Positions 35,901 to 48,000 of a stretch of DNA of 64,000 bases are shown here, piece by piece (position 1 is the first letter of the stretch; each line of letters begins with the position of its first letter). The translations under genes and the position numbers were made by a program. Origin of the DNA: Branchiostoma floridae (Eukaryota > Chordata > Leptocardii > Amphioxiformes > Branchiostomatidae). The notes beneath the pieces are model-generated. The model saw nothing but the letters and a program-made list of their open reading frames with translations. It searched no databases and was not told the DNA's origin. The DNA lies in assembly GCF_000003815.2 (NCBI RefSeq), contig NC_049992.1, forward strand, positions 4,724,481-4,788,480, read 5' to 3'.

Positions 35901-38900
35901 TTAACTGTTCTAACAGCAAATGAGGGCATTGTTATGACAGTTGACTGCCCAGATCATTGCTTGGGACACGGGGCATTGTTAGGGTTTGATTCAATTAGAA
36001 GCAAATTTTCCTATAAGATATGCCATTTTAAGTTAGGGGATTTTGTTTTCACTTCAAGAAGTTGAGATTCTTTTGGACTTACGTGGTGACGTTTGTGTCC
36101 GCCCTGTGTCGCTTTCCAACGATTGGCTCCGACAGCCTTTAGTTAAACCGGGGCCTGGTGCGGATGTTTACGGAAAGGAAAAATAGAACTGTCCATCAAG
36201 GAATATGCACAAATGTACTGTTGTCTTTTGCATTGTACTTTTCGTTCCGACTGGGCCCCCGTTTCATGTGACTGTGGTATAATCCAGCTCTTCGTTATTG
36301 TCCATTAATAAAAGACACGAACGTTCCAGTGCCCAGTTTGAGGGTTGCGGGGTTATCTCAGGTTGCTTTTTTCCAACATTTTTGAGTGACGGATAGCCGC
36401 ATAGTTTGGTATCGTCTGAAGTCCAAGGGCAGATAGAACAAGCACAGGTGCAGTAATGGGACTAAACAGTCTGGGGGAAGGTCAAGGTCAATGTGAACTT
36501 CAGGTAAACGACGGGAGGACGATACGATAACAATGAAAATATGTTGACATTTTTTTCACAATTATCGCCAAGTTAAAACTGGAAGGCCACGTCAAAGTTA
36601 CAACAACAATCTTTATTGACACGACAAAAGTACAGCGACTTTCGTAAGGTCTACGTGTATAACAACTACCTACAGTACAACTTAACATATATATATATGG
36701 ATATCTATAGGTATGGATACATCAACATAAAGGGTCTAGCATGTCATTTAAACTATCGGTTCTACGGTATAAACAATCGTATATATATTTGCCTACTTGC
36801 TCACAGTGAGGATTATCGCCTTCCAGGATGTAGTTAAGTTTAACTATCGAACAGAAAGTAGCAAATTCTTTAGATGTAACAGCAGGGTAACATTGTCGAA
36901 TCCTGGTACCGCCGGACAGTGTGCCGAAACGAAAAATACAAAGCAATTCAATTCCTACAACTATCTATAAATGGAAAATATTTGTCCAGTTGTAGGGATT
37001 GGAATGCCATTAAATATTGTTTGCCAGGATGTCTAACCTAACGGAAAAAAGTGTACTAAACAAGTATACCCAAATCATGCTCATAAATGATTTTGTAAGT
37101 TGTGTGTTTATTGTCATTTACATAACACTTTTCGTTCCTCGGTCGGGCGTAGCCTCCATAGCAGACTCTCTGTGGCCTTTTTTGGCACTTTTGCTTTTGT
37201 ACTGGGTCGCTGATAGCCGGCCTCTCTGATAGCCGGCCATTTTAGAAATGGCCGGCTATCAGAGAGGCCAGCAATCAGCGACCCAGTACAAAAAGAAATG
37301 GCCAGCAAAAGTGCCAAAAAAGGCCATAGAGAGCCTGCTATGGAGGCTAGGTCGGGCGCTGGTTTGGAAATCATCATACATGTCCAGAAATGGGTGAAAT
37401 GTACGAAGTTTGGATCAGCCTACGTCACACGTAATTTCCGACAACTTCTAGCTTCCGACAACTTCCGACAACCGCTGTCGGCAAAGTTCGGGAAACGTCG
37501 ACAATTATCTGTGACGTAGCTACGCTAAGTTCGTACATGGGGTGGACCTAATGTACGAAGTACGATGTACGAAGTTAAAATGTTTTCTATTTTGTGGGTT
37601 ATGCTAAGTATGGACAACATCTCTCCTTAATTAAGTCAGGAGCATCATGTTCAAAAAAGCTCCTCCCCTGAAGAGTGAAGACTAACTGACCCAATAGATG
37701 GTACCTCATCCGGCACTTTTATCTATTGATTATTTGTGTTTTGATTAATTAATTAATTTGTTTGTTTGTTTGTTTGCTTGTTTACCCAGGCCGTGTGTTT
37801 ATCCACGAGTGGGGCCATCTCCGCTACGGTGTGTTTGATGAGTACGGCATCCCGGCGGAAGGATACCCCAACTTCTACTTCAACGAGAATGGCCGCATCA
37901 CCGTCACAGGTACATATCTATAATCGTCCTTTCGCCACGAGGCAGGTAAAGATCTTTAAAGAGGAAAGTATAGCCAAAAGAAAAACAAAATGTACGGCAA
38001 GAAAACACAACCACATTGTTTGTGACTACTTAAGCTACAGAAGACAAGTAGACACTATTGGCAGGATCCTTTACTCTTTGTTGGGCGCTTAAAGTAACCA
38101 AAGGTGATCACAACGGCCAGTTCAGAGGTCGTCAGTAGTGCAGATTTGACAGTAGTGAAAGAAAGTACGTGTCCATCAAATTACACGATCAAAAAGGCGA
38201 TCGACGACGAAAACAGTACACGTTTTGAATAGGGGAATTTATAGAAATGACACCAACATTTTGACACCCAACCCATTCCTTTCTTCTCTCCAATGCCTAA
38301 CGCATGCGAACATGTCGACTGCCAAAGGACCCGGAATAGGGTCAACTGACACTCTCTCAAGTCCTTAAAGAAGTTTAAGTCATTTGTTGGGTGGTCTAAG
38401 CCTCTCTACATGGTTGTTATCAATGTTTTATTATCAACATATCAAAAAGTTCAAATCGTAAATTCTTGATTCTTCTGCCTGTCCCGAGAGCCGCCGTCGC
38501 AGTTATAATGTTTGTCGCGACATGTTCGGATCGTGAACAAAAGCTAGACAGGTAAACGAATCTATACAGTAGTAACCACACACAACAAGATATCGATATA
38601 TGAATGTTCTATATTTTCCCTTTTGTAAGGAAGATTTGGAAGGCGACACTGAGTCGCCCACGTTCTTGTGTCCCCTGGAGCGTCTGTTTACTGTTTATAG
38701 AACGATCGGTGTAACATACCCATTGAGATCACTCCGCTGGGTAAAGAATATGGTTAAGTCAACACGAGACCTCCCGAGGCAGTCCACGCGGCGCCGTGTC
38801 GACATAGTCTCTTCCAGGAACGATTTTTTGGCTGAAATAAGCAGTAGATATTGTCCAGATAGGCTGACTGATTTGCGAAAGGGGTTTAAAAGTCGTCCAG

Positions 38901-41900
38901 GGAAAGGAAAGTCAACTTGGTCTTCTCTGTAGTGGAACACAAATTGATTGATGGAAAAATACCCCAAATGGACGAATTATTTGTCATAGGAGTTACGTCG
39001 ATGTTAAAGGTACACATAAGCAAATTATGAGATCTGTAACTCTCTTTGCCGGCTAAAGCCTGTGGCACAGTATCCACAGTACGTTTGTATTTGGTCAAGT
39101 GCCACCATTTGTTTTAAGCACACAAAAAGACATCTGGAGAAACCTTTGAAGTGTTGGTCGGTCCAAACTAGTCTCCACTAAACGCCTTTGGTCGCTGTTT
39201 TTTACGCTTCGCGTGATTTGCTGTCTTTTAAGTCATACTTGTACGTTTTTCGCGATATTCCCATCATAACTTCAAGGGTAACACAAACTTTTACTGTCTA
39301 GGGTTCAATGGAGCGCCTCCTTATATTACATGACCAGTGAAAGGGCAAATAGAATCGCGATGAAGTCGGGCTAGAGTCACACATTGGGTATTTTCTGTGA
39401 CAAAATGTTCAAAACCCTGTTTCTTTAGACCCTACAGAAGTCTGAACGAGACTACATGTTGACCGGCCCACACACTTTGTTCTTATCTGGCGCTTTTCTG
39501 CCGACTCCTGTAGCTGGGCAATAATCCGCTACTCGTGTCTGCAGGTGGACAAATAACCCATAGGGGGGTCAGGGCATTCCTCAGGGGGCTGTCATGGGCT
39601 TGACGTTGACCACAATTCATTAGATGAGACAGAAAATCTGTATTCAAACGTTCGACCGCTCACAGGTGGCAGCCTTCATTTTTTTCAGGTCAAACAAGAT
39701 ATGCTGAACACGATTTAAACATCATCATACTATAAACTATATGAATTATCGACCATTTAGGTGATCTGAGTCCTTACGATTATTTTCATTATTGATTTTT
39801 GTTGGGTCAATATCATGCTTGTTTATCTTACTTTATTTAAAGAAAGGGCGGTATAATTGGATTTTGGTGTACTTCTTGATAACCTTTAATTGAACGTTGC
39901 ACTTTGACGCCCAGTCTAGTGTTCTATATACGTCATAGCCCCACCTTTATATCAATTCTTATCAATCCTTATCGATCTATTAAATGGCGGGGTCAAAAGG
40001 TCGGGGGTTTTTCATCACATTTATCAAGACGTGTCCACTCGGGAAAGTGAGAAATGTAAACTTGTTTGTTGCTGATGACGGATTTTTTTATTGGCTCTGT
40101 CAACCAGTACAATCAACGGATGCTGTTGCCATGGCAACTTGTCATAACTATCTGAATGAACGGTGCACTAAGCAACATTGTCTTTGAAATAGATTGAATA
40201 GCGTGTCAGAAATAGCAGTGATGAGAATAAAGAACGGTAGATTTTGCTGTATCAAATAACCAAATCTAACTCTATATATTATTGAAATGTCGTAATTTCT
40301 GCATTGGAAAATCCAGGACAGTACATAAGAAAGTGCTTAAATTTGCATGTATACATGAGATATCTATCTCTATCAAACTATTAATCAATCTATTTCGCTA
40401 TCCCTCTATCCCTTCATCCATCCATCCATGCGTCCATCATCCGTCCTTCCATCCATCTATCCATTTATCCATCTGTTCCTTTATCTATCTCTAAAAGAAG
40501 AATCAAGATAAAATGGAAAAAGTCGACAGTTCGAGATGTCTATATACATTGCGTACTATGCGTGTAGCTACTCTGTTTATGTATATATATTGAATAAGAC
40601 CTGTTTTCCGTTCCTTCCAGGCTGTAAGATCAACACGCGCGGGTACAGCAGTAATTACCGCACGGGCGGGCGGTGCAGCATGGACTCGGCCACGGGCCTG
40701 CCCGACTCGGAGTGCCAGTTCTTCCCGTACCTGAACCAGGGGGGCTCCGGGCACGGCTCCGTCATGTATATGCAGTTCCTCGACGCGGTAAGGTTGTTTT
40801 GTTTACCTCCGTGAACATGGAGGTTCTGTTTTTGTTGTGGATGTCTGTGTGCGTGTTATTCCCCTTCCAGGTCACTTAATTGTCGATTTCGTCGTCCAGT
40901 TCATAGATTATATACATAGTCACATGTACAAAAAGGCTTCCAAGAGTCACTAACGTACCCCGACCAGCGACCCTTGCGTGAAAATAGAGGTATTGCTTGT
41001 CATGGATGTCTATGCACGTGTTTGTCTGTCTGTGCGTCTGTCCATATGTGCGTTTAAGCGTACCTGTAGCGTAACTTAACGTAAGAACCTCTGCACGGAT
41101 TGGGATGACATTTGGCACATGGGAAGGTCTAGGAAAGACGAAGTTCAAGGTCTATACTGGGCCCTTTGGTGCGTGGTGCCTAAGTGGCGTCGTGTGTGGC
41201 ACATCTAGAGGTCCAGAGTTCGATACCCGCCGTGCCCTCGACGTTGTGCCCTTGGGAAATGAACTTTACACGGCATTCCTCACTTCACCAAGGTGTTAAA
41301 ATAGGAAAGTAACTTCGGCCTGGGAGGTAAAAGAAAAGACTACCTTTACCTTCTGTCTGTATTTTGTACGTGGCACTGTTAATATAAGTTACGAACTTGT
41401 GCAGTGACACATTGTCCTCGTCTGTCCGAAAGCAAATTAAAAAAGCCACATGATTAACGCCTCATTCGAGAGGAAGTCCGTAACCTAGCTACACTACAGC
41501 ATCATGACCCATCAGGGGTTTGAACCCAGGACTTTTGAGTTCTACCTTAATCACAAGACCACAGGACGCCATGTATAACTTGATATAGCGCAAGTTAATT
41601 GTTTCTTCTCTCTTCAGAGTTCGCACCTGAAGAACGCACAGACGAATTTTTCAATGGCGCCAGCTTATACTCATAGGTTCCGAGCCATGGCAACTCTTTT
41701 TGTCAGTGGTTTATACACTTGCCCTCTAGTATATAAAATACAATCGCAAAATTCCCTCCAAGAGTTGCTAACGTACGCCTATTATCGACCCTTGTCAGCA
41801 GTTTATAGTCCTTTAGGGCCTGCCAAGGACTTGTATGGAAACGTTTGGAACAACATTCATGTAGTGTTTGTGATAACAAGTGAAAAACTCCAAACTACAA

Positions 41901-44900
41901 GATGAAGAAATCTGACCCTCTGCTAGTCTTACGGAACAAAATATGTAAACTAATGATTCTTCATTTTTCTGAAACACCTCACCCACTGTCTAATGACTTT
42001 GTTTTGTCTTTACAATGGCAAGATTAATGTACAAATTCAAAGTCACCTACAGGATAAATGTGACAATTCGTTCTGCAAACACCAGTCAAAAGACAAAAGT
42101 GCCTCACTAGACCTGTAACCATCTCAACCCTTTGAGCGGACAGGAGCCTATTATAGGGGGATTGCGTTTGTTTGTGGTCGACTTAGGTGTAAGTTTGGAT
42201 TCGTGTGTCGGTGTTTCTTCTTACTTGTCACGCGTTTTGATAAGACAATATCTTTATCTCGTCTATAATCGTGCTCCAGACAGGTACGTGAGGTGGGGGT
42301 GTTGACAAACCTGTTGACAGTTTACGCAAAACAAGAAAGAAAACTACCTGAAATAGTGTCGACATGAGTTGGAAACGCTAGTAACAACATTTTGTGTTGG
42401 CAATTTACATTACCATTGTAGTGAACACTGACAATTTACGTAAGAGAAGAAAGCGGCTGACGGAGAAAGTGTTGACAGGATTTGCAAAGGACTACAGACT
42501 TGTGAATAATGTGTTTAAGATGGGATTAACATGCCAGAAGCTCGGACAACCGGTCCCTACGGAAGTTTGGCGTGTGGTCTCTGGTCAATAGACGTGATGG
42601 CAGAGTTTTTCATGGGGTCGTCGACCTCGCGTTCGCCTGAAACGATCGTCCATTTGTTGGACTACTTGAGCAGTCATTTAGTCGACAAGTTAATAGGTTA
42701 GAATGAATGGACATATGGAGTACTTTGATCCCGATGGTTATTTATATAACTCGTTTAAACGTGCTGAATTGGCTAATTTACCAGCACAGACCGTTGTAAC
42801 TGGTGGTTGCATCAAATCTATAACTGTACGGCATTTCTCCACATAGATATATAAGAAATAACTACATTGAGATTAAAATAAAGGAGGAACGCAGAGTTTC
42901 CAAGAAACATAGCTTTTTAAAGAGCTACCCATAGGTTTTGTTGTGGTGGTCGTCAATAGCAACGAGCGAGTGGTGTCACTATTCATTCCTATTCACAACG
43001 AAATTGGCTAATCATGGAATCTAAAGCAATTCAAATCTACATTTGATGCTTCTAATTCTTCCCTTCCATTTTAGCTCATAATGATGTGTAGATGATAAAA
43101 AAAGACAAGACAGTGAGAGTAAAAAAATACAATTTTGTCACAACGCTGACTGCACTTCATTTACAATCCACAAGGTGGCGTTTCATCCCAATGCCCGTTT
43201 ACGTTTTGACCCTGTCCTTGGTGCTGAATATAGTAGAAACTGAAGAAACAGCGACCATCTGCCATCTGGTTTATGTTAGCTCGATCTGGTTTATGTTAGC
43301 TCGAAAGGACAATAAAGACGACCGCCCCTCGTGGTCAAGTCAGTTCTGTGTGTGTAATCCAATACACCTGGACCATGGTAGTTTGGTCACTCGCTACATT
43401 TGGTGGCAGCGTGGGATGAGTTACCCTAACTCGGCCACGTGCACTCGCTACATTTGTTTTTTTAGCGGTGGGGTGAGTTACCTCAACTCGGCCAATCGCT
43501 ACATTTGGTGGCAGCGGTGGGATGAGTTACCCTAGCTCGGCCACTCGCCACATTTGGTGGCAGTGGTGGGAAGAGTTACCCTAGCTCGGCCACTCGCTAC
43601 ATTGGGTGGCAGCGGTGGGATGGGTTACCCTAGCTCAGCCACTCGCCACATTTGGTGGCAGCAGTGGGATGAGTTACCCTAGCTCGGCTACTCGCTACAT
43701 TTGGTGGCAGCGGTTGGATAAGTTACCCTAAATCAGCCACTCGCTACATTTGGTGGCAGCGGTAACATAAGCTACCCTAGCTTGGCCACTCGCTACGTTT
43801 GATAGCAGCGTTAGGATCTGCTCCTTACAAAACAAAGAGACAAACACAATGACGATGTTTTGTTTTCGTTCACCAGGTGGACCATTTTTGTGACGACTCC
43901 GATGGCGATCACGCTCACAACGCGGACGCACCCAACAAGCAGAACCGTGTGTGTGACGGCCGTAGTACCTGGGACGTCGTCACCAGCACCGAGGACTTCA
44001 CGGCTCCAGACGGTAACGTTTCTTCAGTCAGTCAGTCAGTCAGTCAGTCAGTCAGTCAGTCAGTCAGTCAGTCACTCACTCACTCACTCACTCACTCACT
44101 CACTCACTCACTCACTCACTCACTCACTCACTCACTCACTCACTCACTCACTCACTCACTCACTCACTCACTCAGAGTTGTGTGGCCCGAGTGCTATAGA
44201 AATGGAGATCTGCGTCGCCCTCCACACCATATGATCTGCATCCATCTCTCTATAGTCAGCATCACACCTTGATGTGTTCCGTAGCGCTGTACGTATGTAA
44301 CATGAAAACGTGTGTGTCTACAGGTACCCAGATCAACACCGCTCGGGCCGTGGCCTCCACGGAGCCGACCTTCCGCATAGTGAAGGCTCGTAAGCCGCGC
44401 TTCGTGCTGGTGTTCGACATCTCCGGCAGTATGGATTCGGTCAGTACTTAATATCAATCTCTATCTATGTCTGTATCACCGTCTCACTCTCTCTGTCTCT
44501 CTATCACTGTATCTCCCTGTGTCTCTTTGTGTGTCACTGCCTGTCCCTCTCTCTAACCGCGCTACTTGTTGGTGTTCGACATCTCAGGCAGTATGGACTC
44601 TTTCTCCGTCTGTGTGTCCCTCAATCCCCCACCTTCTCATTCGGTCTCCCTCCCTCTTTACCTCTCTCTACCTCCACTCTCCATCTCTATTTCCTTTCTT
44701 TCTGTTTCCACTTTCTCTGCCTCTCTCATCTCTCACTCTATTCTGTTCCTCTCTCCTCTCACTCCCTCGCCTCGGTCTTTCTCGCTCCCTCTCTCTGCCG
44801 ATCTTTCTTCCTATCCTTCCCACTCCCCCTACCTCTTCAACCTCTCTCTATCTTTTGCCTTCTTCATGTCTTCATCAACGGCGCTCGCTACTGCACTAGA

Positions 44901-45012
44901 CCGTGTGTCTCCGTGTTCTTAGTTGTTCTTTCTTTCTTTCTTTCTTTCTTTTCTTTCCTTTCCTTTCTTTCTTTCTTTCTTTCTTTCTTTCCTTCTTTCT
45001 TTCGTCCAGCGC

Positions 45013-45050
<38 letters not shown>

Positions 45051-48000
45051 GTATCTCTATGTTCCCAAATCTCATCTACTTGCGGTGAATAAACAGTACA
45101 TACCTCCTCTCAGATCGACGACGTGTCTATCAGCACTCCCCGGCGCTCGCTGCTGCACCAGACGGTTTACAAGCTGGTCCGTGAGGGGATCCCCGACGGC
45201 TCGCACGTCGGCATGGTGAAGTTCGACCAGTGGGCCACCCGACTGCTGGACCTGACCGAAATCGTTACCGAAGAGGACCGTCAGGAGATCGCCGACGTCG
45301 TGCCGAACGAGGCTAACGGCGCCACCTGCATCGGGTGTGGACTGATGGAGGCTTTAGAGGTATTTGTCGAGACATTTGTCGAAACAGCAAACTGGAAAAA
45401 TATACAGAACAAAGTATTTTCTTCGCAACCATATTTTTTTGCAGAGCCGACGTTTCTATGACCACCTGTCTTCTTCAGGACAAAAAAATGACTGGTCCAC
45501 TATGCACTGCAGCTACTATATTAGGAATCCCCACAATAGAGTTATTTTCAGATTGGCGGCCATTTTGGATTTTGCGGGGTCACCCAGGGTCATGCACCAA
45601 AACGAGGCTGGATAGGGGAATCCCTAGTTGAAACAAGGAGCTTTTATACAGAAAGCTCCTTGGTTGAACGCATGTAGAAGTTAGAGCATATGTAGGCCAT
45701 CTTCAGTGGTAAGTCTGACCCCTAACGGAATGTGTGTCTTGCATGTGTAGAAGATATTGACTCGTTTCGGGATTTTTCCCTAGGTCTTGAGCGTGAATGG
45801 TGCAGACCCCGCCGGAGGCATAGTGATCATCCTTAGCGACGGTGACGAGAGCGCAGGCGTGAGCCCGAACCTCGACGAGGCTACACAGCACCTGATCGCC
45901 GCTGGGGTCACTGTGCACAGGTAGGATCAACCAGGCAAACATACAGTCTTTCTTTCTTCAGTTATTCCCTATCACATATTTGAACTAAAACACCCATGTA
46001 GCTGGTAGGGGGAAAGTGCCACCACTCAAATAAACTCTATATTGTAAGGACTTTGTTATATTGGTCATGCAAACATTGTCAAGTTTATACGTTCGTCTAT
46101 GTTTTTGTGGGTCAGCTAGGCACTCATTTTCAGCCCAGTGAGACCATTGGATTGGTGTTTCTTGCCTAGCCAATAGCACAACATTGGTACTTGCTATGGA
46201 CCATCTAACCCTATTCTCGAGCTCCAAGAGTACCGTTTTGTTGATGTCTCGCGGCCGTTTACAGTGCCACATACAAAGGCCGCCGCGAGACATCAACAAA
46301 AAGGGTGCAAAATAGAAAGCCCGATAAAAACGCCTTAAATACAGCCGGAGCCTAACCTCTGCTTGTAGAGCAGTCTAACTACGGTTCATAACTGCTGTTA
46401 CTTTCCCGCCTTTCCAGCGTAACATACTCCAGTAGCGCTGACCACAGGATGGAGGAGGTTGCCGCCTCCACACACGGTAGGGCCTTCTTCTTCTCCGGAG
46501 CAGCCAACTCCAACTCCCTGGAGGAGGGTCTGAGGGAGGCCGTCAGGGTACAGAACAGTGCCGCGGCAAGGGCAAGCAGCTCACTGCAGGTAAGCCGGTT
46601 TTTTTTCTGTCTTGAAGGATTAATTACGTCATTGCAAGACAGTAGTAACCTACATCGGCGGAAATGCAGAGTGATTTACAATTAAAAGTAATCTAAAAGT
46701 AGTAAAGATACATTCACAAGCTTAACATCACAAACCTTACAAAACTTCCGTTTAACCGTGTATGTCTACTCGTCTTAAGCGTTGGCGTTTCGGCGGCAAG
46801 AACAACTGTTACAGTAGAACACACAGTCATAGAAAAATAACATGACAAAGGAGTTAGCTGTCCGAGGAGTATGGTTTGTGACCAAGTAATTTCTCTGGCA
46901 TGCTATCTGGTCATATTTGTCCAATTTCTATCATATTCCCAGCGACCTGTGGAGCCTGATAGAGGCTACTTTTTTCATACGGACCTCATACGGACTTGAA
47001 CATATTAACGCACGCATGAACCCACACTGACGTTACGACTTATGATATATTTGGCCAAACTTGTTTAAGGTTTCAGGGTTGGCTAAACTATGTTTTTCAT
47101 GTGCATAATGATGAAGGCTACACACTCTTGTTTCCGCCAATTGATATCTGCTAATGATATGTAGTTATTGGAAAATAATTGTTTTCATCTAATTGAAAAA
47201 TATCATCCAGCTTTTGTAATGTTTATTCCTCACAGCTGTACAGCAACGCCGTGAAGCTTGAGTCCGGCCAGAGCTTCAACGCCACGGTCCTTCTCGATTC
47301 GTCTGTGGGAGAGAACACGGAGTTCAGCTTCGGCTGGACTCACAACAGCAGCGTTGAGTGGACAGTGACGAGCCCGAGCGGGACCGTCTACACCAACTCG
47401 TCTGTCCAGGTGTTCTACAACGACCAGGCCAAAATAGCCACACTGAAACTGCAGGGCAAGGCGCAGGTTCGTGTGCTACAATTTTGGTCCAATTCGACCA
47501 AACAGGATGCAAACCATATATAAGTCGTCATGTAATAAATGAACTCTTGTTACAATATATACAGTAACTGTTGCTCTTTCTCGTTTGCTGTGTAGGCTGG
47601 TAGCTGGCTGATCCACGTGAGGAACCCCGCCCCCAGCGCCCAGCGTGTTGTCCTGACCGTGAACTCCCGCCCGTCCGCCGCCGAACCGCCCATCACGGCC
47701 AACGCCTGGCTCAGCAACTCGGACCTGCAGGTGTTTGTCTGTCTTTTTATTCAGTTTGTAGCGAATGACCCTTAAACTATTCCATTCTTAGTACGAACAA
47801 ACTGTGTAGTTCCATGGTGCTTTTGACAAAGATTTAAACAACATACACACAACTTAAGCTCAATTAGCTGGGGAAGCTTTCGAGACGAACTCTGTCTCTT
47901 TGTCAACCCGGTCTCATCTTGGGGTTTCTCTGTCATGTGACGTTTGATGGACATTGTCACGTGACAAGACACAGTCATACACAGGTCTTAGATAGTGTCG

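Noticed and set aside
38600-38932. 110-codon frame in CLCA intron 3
   Set aside because: No recognisable domain, no splice logic linking it to CLCA, and an overlapping minus-strand frame of similar quality.
41463-41572. tRNA gene on the minus strand
   Set aside because: A and B boxes are good, but acceptor and anticodon stems are not convincing; better explained as a SINE head.
43092-43535. 147-codon frame
   Set aside because: Runs through the LTR remnant and minisatellite. No domain is recognised.
44529-45092. 187-codon open frame rich in Ser/Leu/Phe
   Set aside because: Low-complexity CT-rich intron sequence; the frame stays open only because of composition.
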